This document shows, piece by piece, positions 1 to 8,247 of a stretch of 54,820 nucleotides of DNA. The translations under genes were made by a program, and so were the position numbers. This stretch comes from Planctomycetota bacterium (lineage in GTDB: Bacteria > Planctomycetota > Planctomycetia > Pirellulales > Lacipirellulaceae). The notes under the pieces were generated by a model that was not told the DNA's origin, ran no database searches, and saw nothing but the letters and a program-made list of their open reading frames with translations. The stretch covers positions 1 through 54,820 of the forward strand of contig JABDGM010000019.1 of the NCBI GenBank assembly GCA_013286045.1. The letters are read 5' to 3'. Every line of letters starts with the position of its first letter. Positions within the stretch are counted from its first letter, which is position 1.

Positions 1-2
1 GG

Positions 3-614
3 ATGGCGTTTTGTGCGGAGCAGGGGATTCCGTTCGTGGCGGATTTCTCGCTGAATGCGGCGAATCAGTGGACGGTGGATTATTTGCGGTCGTGCGGTTC
101 GGAGCGGGTGACGGTTTCTTACGATTTGAACCGGGACCAGTTGTTGGAACTGGTGGACGCGGTGCCGGCGAGGTGGTTGGAGGTGGTGATTCATCAGCAC
201 ATGCCGATGTTCCATATGGAGCATTGTGTGTTTTGCGCGGTGCTTTCGCCGGGGACGAATAAGCACAACTGTGGCCGGCCTTGCGATGTGCATGCGGTGA
301 AGCTGCGCGATCGTGTGGGGATGGAGCATGTGTTGCATGCGGATGTGGGGTGCCGCAACACGTTGTACAACGCGGTGCCGCAGAGCGCGGCGGAAGTGGT
401 GCCGACGCTTGTCGCGCGCGGTCTGCGGGATTTTCGCGTAGAGTTGTTGTCGGAGAGTGCGGACGAGGCTCGGGCGATGATTCGGCTGTATGAAGATTTG
501 CTCGCGGGGCGGGCGGATGGCAAGCAGGTGTGGCAGCGGCTGAAGGCTTCGAACCGGGTCGGAGTGACGCGGGGGACTCTTGAGGAGCGACGCAATCCGC
601 TTGCGATCCTGTGA
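3..614 (+). CDS. U32-family peptidase, C-terminal part (cut by window edge)
   Basis: The frame is open to the left edge, so the true start lies outside the window. The 203 visible residues include a cysteine-rich block (HMPMFHMEHCVFCAVLSPG, then HNCGRPCD) and DVGCRNTLYN. This arrangement is typical of the collagenase-like U32 peptidases, some of which act in tRNA or rRNA modification with an iron-sulfur cluster. The four cysteines around residues 76-98 and the later one are plausible metal ligands. The end, with DFRVELLSESADEARAMIRLYEDLL, is the usual U32 tail. The substrate cannot be told from this part. No neighbour follows for 630 bases, so it is probably the last gene of its unit. Confidence 0.78.
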   Translation: MAFCAEQGIPFVADFSLNAANQWTVDYLRSCGSERVTVSYDLNRDQLLELVDAVPARWLEVVIHQHMPMFHMEHCVFCAVLSPGTNKHNCGRPCDVHAVKLRDRVGMEHVLHADVGCRNTLYNAVPQSAAEVVPTLVARGLRDFRVELLSESADEARAMIRLYEDLLAGRADGKQVWQRLKASNRVGVTRGTLEERRNPLAIL

Positions 615-1244
615 TCTGGGGCCGTATTCCTATATAGGTGTAATATTGGAACACGGCGTTTCTGGCGACTTTGAAGTTAACTCCTTTGGCCGCAAGGCAT
701 TTTGGTTTTGAGTGGAGCGAAACTTCGGGCAACTCGATTTTTTCGTACAAAATTAGGGTCTGTGGGCGCACTCGTCGCGCTGGAAAGAGTTTGATAACAG
801 GCATTTGTGCGCGACGGACAATGCAACAAGCTTCGAATTTTGTATTTCTGAGCGTCGCTGCGAGGGCGTTGGAATCCATAATTCGATTTCCGTCGCGCTA
901 AGTCTGCACTTGATCGCGCGCGCAGCACTAGTCGTCGGTCGAAAGCCGTTGTTGTCTTGCGTTAGAGCGGGCGGCGTATGAGCGATCGTATCAAGTTTGA
1001 TACGTTTGTACAGTAGTTTTTTGGCCACCATTAAAATGCTGCTGGAACGGTGGAAGAGACTGCAGAATGCACAATGTGAATTTAGGAGGTAGGCTAAGTC
1101 TCGGAATGATATTGCAAAATGCAAAAGTCACAATGCAAAATGTGAAATACAGGGCGGTGTATTGCTTACACCGGAGTCGGGCAGTCGGGCAGCTTCCGAG
1201 CTCGTGGAGCTCGGCTATAGGATAGTCGGCAGGGAGCAGGAAGC
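615..1244. other. Gene-poor stretch with palindromes
   Basis: I see no convincing gene here; the short ORFs lack a ribosome site and any recognisable motif. It is more A/T-rich than its surroundings. It holds a 10-base palindrome CCTATATAGG (629-638), an 18-base operator-like inverted repeat CGTATCAA-GT-TTGATACG (987-1004), several imperfect copies of a GCAAAATG / GCACAATGTGAA word between about 1060 and 1150, a short tandem GTCGGGCA (about 1177-1192), and a hairpin CCGAGCTC-GTG-GAGCTCGG (1196-1214) just before the next gene. Confidence 0.55.
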
Positions 1245-1952
1245 ATGCAGGGCATCTTAGCGGCGGCAAGGCACGGGCGGAGAGACGAGCTGGGCGCGTG
1301 GATCGCAATCGGGATCGCGGGAGCGATCATCGGGGTGATCGTGGTTGCAGCGCTGATTAGCAAGCGGCTTCAGCGGAAACGGGCGGCTGCGATGGAACGG
1401 GTCGCGGGGGAACTCGGGCTCGAATATCGGCCGATCGGAAGCGATGGGGTGGTCGCGCAGCAGGGCAACTTCGAGTTGTTTTCGAAGGGGCGCGCGAAGA
1501 AGGTCTTCAACATGCTGCAGGGCGGCGGCGGTGAGCGGAGGTTGGCAATCTTCGACTATCTCTACACCACGGGCGGCGGCAAAAGCACGCACACTTGGAA
1601 AACGACGGTGTTTAGCGTGCGGTTCGACGGCTCGGAGATGCCGGCGTTCATGCTGCGACGGAAGCAACTGGGGGACGGGATCGCGAGCTGGTTCCGCGGG
1701 AAGGGGATTGAGTTCGCGGGCCGGCCGATGTTTTCGAAGCGGTATTTGTTGCGCGGGGAGAATGAGGAAGCGATTCGGGCGGTGTTCACGGAGCCGGTGG
1801 TTACTTACTTCGAAGAGAATCCTGGCTTGTTTGTTGAGGCGCTTGGGAACGCAATGATGATTTATCGGTTGGGGAAGAAGGTGCAGCCAGAGGGGGTCAG
1901 CGAGCTATTGGGACAGGGGTTGGAAGTGTTGGGGATGATGCACCCGGCGTGA
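1245..1952 (+). CDS. Membrane-anchored protein of unknown function (paralogue A)
   Basis: A protein of 235 residues with one N-terminal membrane helix (about residues 17-40) followed by a basic KRLQRKR stop-transfer stretch and a soluble domain of about 190 residues. The soluble part reads RVAGELGLEYRPIGSDG, LFSKGRAKKVFNML, IFDYLYTTGGGKS, then YLLRGENEEAIRAVFTEPV. I do not know a function for this family, which resembles uncharacterised proteins found in many bacteria. A clear paralogue lies at 16027-16746 on the other strand and shares every one of these blocks. The start has a purine-rich GGGAGCAGGAAG just upstream. It stands alone between two gene-free or oppositely oriented stretches. Confidence 0.8.
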   Translation: MQGILAAARHGRRDELGAWIAIGIAGAIIGVIVVAALISKRLQRKRAAAMERVAGELGLEYRPIGSDGVVAQQGNFELFSKGRAKKVFNMLQGGGGERRLAIFDYLYTTGGGKSTHTWKTTVFSVRFDGSEMPAFMLRRKQLGDGIASWFRGKGIEFAGRPMFSKRYLLRGENEEAIRAVFTEPVVTYFEENPGLFVEALGNAMMIYRLGKKVQPEGVSELLGQGLEVLGMMHPA

Positions 1953-1979
1953 AAACGCGGAGCATCAAGTCCACTCGGG

Positions 1980-2438
1980 TTACTTTGCTCCGGTTTGTTC
2001 AAAGAGCGAGTCGGCTTGTTTTCCCACTCGCTTCAGTAGTTGGTCGAGTTGCCGCAATTCTTGGCGCGAAAGTTCTGCGAAGATTTTGTCGATTGTCTCG
2101 GCGTGTGCCCGAAATATGGGCGTGATGACGGATTTGCCGCGCGGGGTCAGGGCTACGACGCGGACGCGCCGGTCTTCGGGGGACTCGGTGCGGGTGACGA
2201 AACCTTTCGCGAGAAGCCGGTCGACCGCGACGCTGATCGATCCAGGCGTCAGATTCACTTTTGGGCCGATGATGTTGACGGGCAATGGTCCTTTGTGAAG
2301 CAGAACTTCGAGAACGCGAAAGTCGGAATCGCCTAAGCCGGCTTGTTGGATTTCGGCCAGGGCGTATCGCGAAATAGATTGCATGGCCTTCATCATGACG
2401 AGCCAAGCATGCACTGCTGTCGAAGTGTCTTTCTTCAT
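1980..2438 (-). CDS. MarR-family transcriptional regulator
   Basis: The 152-residue length fits MarR regulators, which bind palindromic DNA as dimers and release it on binding a small ligand or on oxidation. A winged helix-turn-helix is visible at about residues 35-105: FRVLEVLLHKGPLPVN, then TPGSISVAVDRLLAKGFV, then the wing RTESPEDRRVRVVALT. The C-terminal helix EIFAEL-like stretch would form the dimer interface. There is no cysteine, so a thiol-based OhrR mechanism is unlikely. It is transcribed away from the DoxX and old-yellow-enzyme genes; three TCAA(T)-type palindromes lie between them at 2496-2539. The natural reading is that it controls both itself and that pair. Confidence 0.92.
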   Translation of the reverse strand: MKKDTSTAVHAWLVMMKAMQSISRYALAEIQQAGLGDSDFRVLEVLLHKGPLPVNIIGPKVNLTPGSISVAVDRLLAKGFVTRTESPEDRRVRVVALTPRGKSVITPIFRAHAETIDKIFAELSRQELRQLDQLLKRVGKQADSLFEQTGAK

Positions 2439-2495
2439 GGGAGCCGCCCAAAATTAGAGATAAGCCGCTACGGAGTTCAGTTAATTATACCATAA

Positions 2496-2539
2496 TCAAG
2501 TATATTGATTTCAATACAATTGACCTCAATAGATATTGA
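2496..2539. promoter_or_regulatory. Three evenly spaced MarR-type palindromes
   Basis: Three inverted repeats sit in the divergent intergenic region: TCAAGTATATTGA at 2496-2508, TCAATACAATTGA at 2511-2523 and TCAATAGATATTGA at 2526-2539. Each has TCAA/TTGA arms, and their centres are about 15 bases apart. The size and symmetry match MarR-family operators. The position between the regulator and the DoxX/reductase pair supports control of both directions. Confidence 0.72.
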
Positions 2540-2633
2540 CGATACTATTGGCTAACGACGCGGATCGAATCGCGCGTGTTTAACCCGACGGGCGGGTTTC
2601 ATACCAAAAGAGTTCAGGATAAAAGGAGGCTCT

Positions 2634-3029
2634 ATGAAGATTGTTGCGACTATTGCGCGATATTTGCTCGCGCTCGTGTTCATTGTCTTTGGCTTGAACG
2701 GTTTTCTGCACTTTATTCCGCAGCCGCCGCCAGCATCGGAACTTGCCAAGCAGTACTTCACTGTTTTGTTTACATCGCACTACCTGGTGGCGGTTTTTGG
2801 GTTGCAATTGGTCGCCGGGGTGTTGTTTCTATTTCCGCGCACGACGCCGCTTGCGTTGACCGTGGCTGGGCCGTTGATCGTTAACATTCTGTTGTTCCAT
2901 GGGCTGATGGATCCGGCCGGAATTGTGCCAGGTTTGGTCGTGACAGCGCTGTGGTTTGTGGTGTTTTGGCAGTTTCGTAGCGCTTTCTACGGAATCTTTT
3001 TCCCCGCCGCACAATCTGCTGGCGCTTAA
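2634..3029 (+). CDS. DoxX-family small membrane protein
   Basis: This 131-residue protein has four hydrophobic segments (about residues 5-25, 45-65, 70-90 and 98-118), the usual DoxX fold. The N-terminal RYLLALVFIVFGLNGFLHF is a typical DoxX first helix. DoxX-like proteins sit in the inner membrane and are often linked to redox or thiol stress, but no activity can be assigned here. The ribosome site AAAGGAGG precedes the ATG by a few bases. It is followed by the old-yellow-enzyme gene 84 bases downstream and is divergent from the MarR gene, so it is probably the first gene of a MarR-controlled unit. Confidence 0.85.
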   Translation: MKIVATIARYLLALVFIVFGLNGFLHFIPQPPPASELAKQYFTVLFTSHYLVAVFGLQLVAGVLFLFPRTTPLALTVAGPLIVNILLFHGLMDPAGIVPGLVVTALWFVVFWQFRSAFYGIFFPAAQSAGA

Positions 3030-3113
3030 TGAGCTCGTTTGATGAGGGGGATGAAGTTAAGAATCTGCCCGTTTGGGTCACCTTGAGGGCAACCCACAAG
3101 ATTGGAACAAGAT

Positions 3114-4217
3114 ATGACGAGTAAGCTCTTCGAACCGTTTCACCTCCAAGACCTGACGCTCTCGAACCGGATCGTGCTGGCTCCGATGACGCGGGGGCGG
3201 GCAGGAACCTCGCGCATACCGAACCGCTTGATGGCCGAGTACTACGCCCAACGCAGTGCGGCGGGGCTGCTCATTACGGAAGCGACCACCGTTTCGGACC
3301 AAGCGAACGGCTGGAACGAGACGCCCGGGATTTATACGGACGCGATGACTGAAGGGTGGAAGCGCACGACGGATGCTGTGCACGAAAAGGGTGGCGTTAT
3401 CTTTTTGCAGCTCTGGCATACTGGTCGGGCCTCGCATAGTAGCTTCCACGGCGGCAATCTTGCCGTCGCTCCGTCGGCCATCAAGATCAACGAGCCGGAA
3501 ATCTACACGCCGATTGGCAAGCAGCCGCACGAAGTGCCGCGCGCGTTGGAAACGGCTGAAGTGTCACGGATTGTGGATGATTACCGACGTGCCGCGGAGC
3601 GAGGGAAGCAGGCTGGCTTCGATGGTGTGGAAGTGCATAGCGCAAACGGATACTTGATCGACGAATTTCTGCAGTCGAAGACTAATCAGCGTACGGACAA
3701 ATATGGCGGCAGCATCGAGAATCGTTATCGTTTTTTGAAGGAAGTGATCGAAGCGGTTGCGTCCGTCTGGCCAGCGCATCGGGTTGGAGCGCGGCTCTCG
3801 CCGAATGGGATGTACAACGATATGGGATCAGCAGATTTTCGCGAGCAGTTCACATACGTTGCGCGCGAACTCGATCGCTTCGGCTTGGCGTATCTGCATG
3901 TGCTCGATGGGCTGGCGTTCGGGTTTCATCAGCTCGGGGATCCGATGACATTAGCGGATTTCCGTTCGGTATTTCACGGCCCGCTGATGGGGAATTGCGG
4001 TTATGCGCAGGAAACTGCGGAGCGCGCGATCGACGAAGGACTTGCTGATTTGATTGCGTTCGGACGACCATTTATCAGCAACCCTGACCTTGTGGAGCGA
4101 TTCAGGAACGGGTGGCCGCTCGCCGAGCCGGCGGCGATGTCCGACTGGTCTTCATCGACCGGAGCGAAAGGGTATACGGACTTCCCGGTGTATGCGGAGC
4201 CATCCAGTTCGGTTTAA
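3114..4217 (+). CDS. Old-yellow-enzyme family alkene reductase (NemA-like)
   Basis: This is an FMN-dependent TIM-barrel ene-reductase, a cytosolic enzyme that uses NAD(P)H to reduce activated C=C bonds or nitro compounds. The first strand shows LSNRIVLAPMTRGRA; the substrate-binding pair is H175 and N178 in HSANGYLIDEFLQ. The flavin-site block NQRTDKYGGSIENRYRFLKE and the late GNCGYAQETAERAIDEGLAD-like phosphate-binding segment are intact. It has 367 residues from ATG 3114, normal for the family. A TTG at 3102 could add four residues, but homologues begin near MTSKLFEPF. Control by the divergent MarR gene is likely; MarR/NemR-type control of such reductases by electrophiles is well known. Confidence 0.93.
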   Translation: MTSKLFEPFHLQDLTLSNRIVLAPMTRGRAGTSRIPNRLMAEYYAQRSAAGLLITEATTVSDQANGWNETPGIYTDAMTEGWKRTTDAVHEKGGVIFLQLWHTGRASHSSFHGGNLAVAPSAIKINEPEIYTPIGKQPHEVPRALETAEVSRIVDDYRRAAERGKQAGFDGVEVHSANGYLIDEFLQSKTNQRTDKYGGSIENRYRFLKEVIEAVASVWPAHRVGARLSPNGMYNDMGSADFREQFTYVARELDRFGLAYLHVLDGLAFGFHQLGDPMTLADFRSVFHGPLMGNCGYAQETAERAIDEGLADLIAFGRPFISNPDLVERFRNGWPLAEPAAMSDWSSSTGAKGYTDFPVYAEPSSSV

Positions 4218-4389
4218 GGCCTCTCGGCACGGGCCCGGCGCTGTGTTGCTGTTCTTTTCTGGGGCAGGATTTGCTTCGGAATTCGATTTGCCCTGTTTGG
4301 GGTGGCAAGTTACTGTAAAGACAGTCGTGGCGGAAGCGGGCCGCTGCGTCCTCATCATTGAAATTCTCCCATCGGAAGGCTGGACCCGA

Positions 4390-5922
4390 ATGGCGAAGTT
4401 ATTGCGATCTTCCGCGCGCCGCGCGGTTTCTCTTGCGCTCGCGATCGTTGGGCTGATTGCCGTGAACATCGAGCCAGCTGCGGCCGTGAACTTGGACTGG
4501 ACTCGACAGCTTGGTACGAGTGCCCGAGAAGATAATTACGCTGTTTCTGCCGATGGGATCGGGAATGTTTATATTTCGGGATACACGCAAGGCGCTTTGC
4601 AAGGAAGCAACGTCGGCGCGCGGGATGCGTTTGTGGCCAAGTATGATTCGACGGGAACCAAATTGTGGACGAAACAACTTGGTACGACGGTCGACGATCG
4701 CGGATGGGGCGTTTCGGCGGACGGTCTCGGCAACGTGTACATGTCGGGAACGACGGGAGGAAGCTTGCAGGGGACGAATCTCGGCGGCACCGATGCGTTT
4801 CTGACTAAATACGACTCGAGCGGCGCGCTTCAGTGGACTCGGCAACTTGGCACGACGGTCGACGATGATTGCCGCAGCGTTTACGCGGATGGGGCCGGCA
4901 ACGTGTACATTTCTGGGTTTACATCTGGAAGTATGCAAGGGTCTAATGCTGGTCTCACCGACGCATTTGTAACAAAGTACAACTCAGCCGGCGCTATGCA
5001 GTGGACACGGCAACTGGGCACCACCTCGACGGACTATAGTTACGGTGTTACGGCCGACGCATCTGGCAATGTTTACATCTCGGGAACCACGAGTGGGCAC
5101 TTTCAAGGTTCTGGCGGCGTTACCGAAGACGCGTTTGTCGCCAAGTACAACTCGGCCGGTACGCTGCAATGGACGAGACAACTTGGCACGTCGACCACAG
5201 CCGACAGGAACTTCACTGTTTCCGTGGATACGCTCGGGCACGTCTTCATCTCCGGCGTGACGAACGGAGCTTTGGGCGGGCCGAATGCCGGCGGCTTCGA
5301 CGCGTACGTTGCAGAGTACGATACAAGCGGTAACAAGCTGTGGACGAGGCAGTTCGGCACTTCGGGCGATGAAGATGTGCATTCGGTGACCACCGACAAC
5401 CTCGGCAACGTCTATATTTCGGGAGTGACGCCAGGAAGTCTCGATGGAACCAATGCGGGCGGACAGGACGCCTTTGTCGCTAAGTATGATGAGAAAGCAA
5501 ATCAGTTGTGGGTGCGGCAACTAGGTTCGTCGGCCGACGATGTGAGCACCGCGATCTCATCCGACCACATGGGTGGCGTTTACCTTTCGGGGATGACGAC
5601 GGGCAACTTGGGTGGGACGAATGCGGGCAGTTATGACGTGTTTGTCGCCAAGTATTCGGACTTGCCACTCGTTGGCGACTACGACGGAGACGGTGCGGTG
5701 GACGCCAATGATTACCAAGTTTGGCGGGCAACATACGGAAGTAGCGGCAGTCAATTGGCTGCGGACGGCAACCAGGATGGAGTGGTCAACGCTGCCGATT
5801 ACATCGTGTGGCGTGACCGGTACGTAGCAGCGGGAGCGGGCAGCGCTGTGGCGGTTCCCGAACCGTCGTCCGTTGTCCTGTTGATCTTGGGGTTTGTCGC
5901 CGCGGTGAAGAAACGGATTTAA
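4390..5922 (+). CDS. Seven-repeat propeller (SBBP) protein with dockerin and PEP-CTERM anchor
   Basis: A secreted protein of 510 residues. It has a signal peptide (about 1-36, RSSARRAVSLALAIVGLIAV), then seven repeats of about 50 residues, each with W(T/V)(R/K)QLG(T/S), D..GNVY(I/M)SG and DAFVAKYD. This is the SBBP beta-propeller pattern, one repeat per blade. After about residue 420 comes a dockerin-like pair of calcium loops (DYDGDGAVDANDY and DGNQDGVVNAADY), and the protein ends with VPEPSSVVLLILG plus KKRI, a PEP-CTERM sorting signal. The longer ORF running upstream overlaps the reductase gene; ATG 4390 is preferred because a signal peptide and a GGAAGG ribosome site follow from it. The likely role is at the cell surface; no ligand can be named. 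Confidence 0.9.
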   Translation: MAKLLRSSARRAVSLALAIVGLIAVNIEPAAAVNLDWTRQLGTSAREDNYAVSADGIGNVYISGYTQGALQGSNVGARDAFVAKYDSTGTKLWTKQLGTTVDDRGWGVSADGLGNVYMSGTTGGSLQGTNLGGTDAFLTKYDSSGALQWTRQLGTTVDDDCRSVYADGAGNVYISGFTSGSMQGSNAGLTDAFVTKYNSAGAMQWTRQLGTTSTDYSYGVTADASGNVYISGTTSGHFQGSGGVTEDAFVAKYNSAGTLQWTRQLGTSTTADRNFTVSVDTLGHVFISGVTNGALGGPNAGGFDAYVAEYDTSGNKLWTRQFGTSGDEDVHSVTTDNLGNVYISGVTPGSLDGTNAGGQDAFVAKYDEKANQLWVRQLGSSADDVSTAISSDHMGGVYLSGMTTGNLGGTNAGSYDVFVAKYSDLPLVGDYDGDGAVDANDYQVWRATYGSSGSQLAADGNQDGVVNAADYIVWRDRYVAAGAGSAVAVPEPSSVVLLILGFVAAVKKRI

Positions 5923-6010
5923 CGCCGTTGAAGAGTTCCCATTCCGGTTCGCGCTGAGTTCGCTCTTGTGGTGTCACGACCACGCTCTCAACCGCCGGCC
6001 AATGGGTGTC

Positions 6011-6023
6011 GCCCCTTCGGGGC
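6011..6023. other. Short GC hairpin
   Basis: GCCCC-TTC-GGGGC forms a perfect five-pair stem between the propeller gene and the GNAT gene. It has no T-run, so it is at best a weak terminator or a copy of a common intergenic repeat. Confidence 0.35.
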
Positions 6024-6061
6024 TCGGAGCGGCCCGCTGCAGGTTGGGGGCACAGGTAGAG

Positions 6062-6073
6062 TAAAATGACGAC
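6062..6073 (+). promoter_or_regulatory. Candidate leaderless -10 element of the GNAT gene
   Basis: A TAAAAT hexamer at 6062-6067 ends six bases before the ATG at 6074, so transcription would start at or next to the start codon. There is no purine-rich ribosome site. Two other genes here (11665, 17958) have TATCAT at the same distance. Confidence 0.45.
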
Positions 6074-6553
6074 ATGCAGAATGTGAACATCGCGCCGATG
6101 AACGATGCAGATCTTGCTGAAGTCAGCAAGTTGTTGCGGAGTTGCTTCAATTGGCTGGCGGATCGGGAAGGATTCACGCCCGTGCAACGCGCATTTCTTA
6201 CCGGTGAGCGATCGAGTGTGGAGACGGTGCGCGGGGAATCCAAATCGCGGCCGCACTTGGTGGCTCGCGATGAGGGCGGGACGCTGTTGGGGATGGCGGC
6301 CGTTTGCGGGAATGAGTTGGCGCGGCTGTATGTGGACCCGCGATTTCACGGGCAGCGTGTGGGGAGCAAGTTGTTCGCGGCGGCGGAAGGCATGATTCGA
6401 GAGGCGGGCTTTAGCGAGATGCGGGTAGGCGCGTTGGTCGAGAGTGCGGCGGCGTTCTACCGCGCGCGGGGGATGCACGAGGCGGGTCGCGAAATCTATG
6501 AGCCGGAGATCTTTTTGGGCCGCGAAGTAGTGTTGCTGGCGAAGGCGCTGTGA
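6074..6553 (+). CDS. GNAT-family N-acetyltransferase
   Basis: A 159-residue single-domain acetyltransferase of the GNAT fold, which moves an acetyl group from acetyl-CoA to an amine. The acetyl-CoA loop is seen at about residues 82-95: ARLYVDPRFHGQRVGSKLF, matching the V.P...G.GIG..L pattern with the glycine-rich Q/R-x-x-G. The last strand carries ALVESAAAFYRARGM, the normal motif B with a tyrosine that can act as general acid. The substrate is not predictable. The gene stands alone, converging with the AmpG-like transporter 20 bases downstream. A TAAAAT six bases before ATG and no Shine-Dalgarno suggest a leaderless message. Confidence 0.88.
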   Translation: MQNVNIAPMNDADLAEVSKLLRSCFNWLADREGFTPVQRAFLTGERSSVETVRGESKSRPHLVARDEGGTLLGMAAVCGNELARLYVDPRFHGQRVGSKLFAAAEGMIREAGFSEMRVGALVESAAAFYRARGMHEAGREIYEPEIFLGREVVLLAKAL

Positions 6554-6572
6554 GCGGCTGGGGTGTTCGAAT

Positions 6573-7886
6573 TCACTCGACGGGCAGCGCAGCTGTAGTC
6601 GCGAGCTTTTTTCCGAAGTCGGGTGGAATGCGCACCAAGGCGGCGACGATGAAGCCGGAAATCGTCGAGATGATCACCCATACGAAGAAGTGCTGATACC
6701 CCACTTGCTCTTGGAGCCAGCCGCTGAACATGCCCGGTAGCATCATGCCGAGGGCCATGAAGCCGGTGCAGATGGCGTAGTGGGAAGTTCTGTGTTCGCC
6801 TTGAGACACCATGATCATGAAGAGCGTGTAGGCGGTGAAGCCGAAGCCGAAGCCGAATTGTTCGAGGGCGACGGCGGCGCTGATGAGCGCCGGGTTTTCG
6901 GGTTTCACGTAGGCGAGGTATACGAACGCGAGATCGGGTAGGTGCATGCTGAGCACCATTGGCCAGAGCCAGAAGCGGAGACCTTGCTTGGAGATTGCGA
7001 GGCCGCCGAGAAGTCCGCCGCAGAGGAGGGCGGTGACGCCGATGGTGCCTTTGATGTAGCCGACGTCTGTGGTGTCCAGGCCGAGGCCGCCGTCTGCCGG
7101 AGTATCCAGGAGGAAAGGATAGACGAGTTTTAGGAGTTGAGCTTCGCCTAAGCGGTAGAAGAGCAGGAACGCGACGATGGCGACAATGTGATCTTTTTTG
7201 AAGAACTCGGCGAACACGTGAAAAAAGTCGCCGAGCAAGTTCTGGTCGCCGCGGCGGAGGCGTTTTGCGTCATCGATTGGGCGGGGCAAGATCAGCGAGT
7301 GATAGAGAAACAGCGCCAACATCACGCCTGCCACGACGAGCATTGCGACTTCCCAAGCCTGGTGTACCGAATCGAATCGTTTTTCGAGTTTGCCCGCGAG
7401 GATAACTAGCGCTCCTTCGCCGGCGATCATGGCAAGTCGATAGAACGTGGCGAGGACACCAGCGAAGGCGGCCTGCTCATGCTGTTTGAGGCCGAGCATG
7501 TAGAAACCGTCGGCGGCAACATCGTGCGTGGCGGAACTGAAAGCCATCAGCCAGAAGAGCGCCAGCGTGTATTGAAAGAAGCGCGGCACCGGAATGGCCA
7601 ATGCGACCATGGCTAGCGCGGCGGCGATCGCGAACTGCATGGCCACGGTCCAGAGACGCTTGGTGCCCATGAGGTCGACGATCGGGCTCCACAGTGGCTT
7701 GATGACCCAGGGCAGGTAGAGCCAGCTGGTGTAGAGGGCGATTTCGGTGTTGGAGATGCCCAGTCGCTTGTACATGACGACCGAAACGGACATCACCAGG
7801 ACGTAGGGGATTCCCTCGGCGAAGTAGAGCGTGGGGACCCAAGTCCAGGGGCTTTGCGTAGAAGTGGGCGACGGGTCGGGTTGCAT
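6573..7886 (-). CDS. AmpG-like major facilitator transporter
   Basis: This inner-membrane protein of about 437 residues has 12 predicted membrane segments. The first segment, WTWVPTLYFAEGIPYVLVM, followed by LYTSWLYLPWVIKPLWSP, is characteristic of the AmpG branch of the MFS superfamily, which in Enterobacteria imports anhydromuropeptides during cell-wall recycling. SSATHDVAADGFYM is another conserved AmpG-like stretch. The substrate in this organism is not certain, because planctomycete members of the family often have other contexts. ATG 7886 is chosen; an in-frame ATG at 7898 and a GTG at 7940 would lengthen the N-terminus by 4 or 18 residues that do not look like protein of this family. 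It converges with the GNAT gene. Confidence 0.85.
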   Translation of the reverse strand: MQPDPSPTSTQSPWTWVPTLYFAEGIPYVLVMSVSVVMYKRLGISNTEIALYTSWLYLPWVIKPLWSPIVDLMGTKRLWTVAMQFAIAAALAMVALAIPVPRFFQYTLALFWLMAFSSATHDVAADGFYMLGLKQHEQAAFAGVLATFYRLAMIAGEGALVILAGKLEKRFDSVHQAWEVAMLVVAGVMLALFLYHSLILPRPIDDAKRLRRGDQNLLGDFFHVFAEFFKKDHIVAIVAFLLFYRLGEAQLLKLVYPFLLDTPADGGLGLDTTDVGYIKGTIGVTALLCGGLLGGLAISKQGLRFWLWPMVLSMHLPDLAFVYLAYVKPENPALISAAVALEQFGFGFGFTAYTLFMIMVSQGEHRTSHYAICTGFMALGMMLPGMFSGWLQEQVGYQHFFVWVIISTISGFIVAALVRIPPDFGKKLATTAALPVE

Positions 7887-8247
7887 GCTTTCGCCCATCG
7901 GCCGTTGAGCAAAGTAGAGAACGCTCGGGTGTGTTATCACCTACCAGGATAGAAATCTAGCCGACGGGCGGGGCTTTTGAAACGCCGTGGTGTTTCGGCT
8001 GTTCGGCGGGGCGGAAGGTGAATTTGCGGCATTTTTCTTGACTTGCGGCCGGAGAATCGATAGATTTGTAACTGTTTTGAAAAATGTTTCTCGGACTGCC
8101 GGCCCTTAGAATTGCCGGTAGTCATAGGGTTTGGTTGGGAAACGCGCTTATCTGTTTGGCGGTGCGGCGACTTCAAGCGCCGCATGTGATTCTAGTGGTC
8201 TGATCTCCTAGCGATTCCACGTCGCGACGGTTGGAAGGAGTGTCGGA
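7887..8247. other. Divergent intergenic region before the DUF1559 gene
   Basis: It lies between the AmpG-like gene (minus strand) and the DUF1559 gene (plus strand), so it must contain both promoters. I see a stem TGCGGCG-(8)-CGCCGCA at 8163-8184 in the probable leader of the DUF1559 gene, and the ribosome site GGAAGGAG just before ATG 8248. No small gene is evident. Confidence 0.45.

Noticed and set aside
671..901. A 76-codon plus-strand frame in the first intergenic region
   Set aside because: No ribosome site, no recognisable motif and composition unlike protein; overlapped by equally long frames on the other strand.
2586..2596. CGACGGGCGGG word seen also near 7962 and 10630
   Set aside because: Three short GC-rich matches in a GC-rich genome are not enough to call a repeat family.
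4054..4389. N-terminal extension of the propeller protein into the reductase gene
   Set aside because: It overlaps a well-defined gene and contains no signal peptide; the signal peptide starts at ATG 4390.
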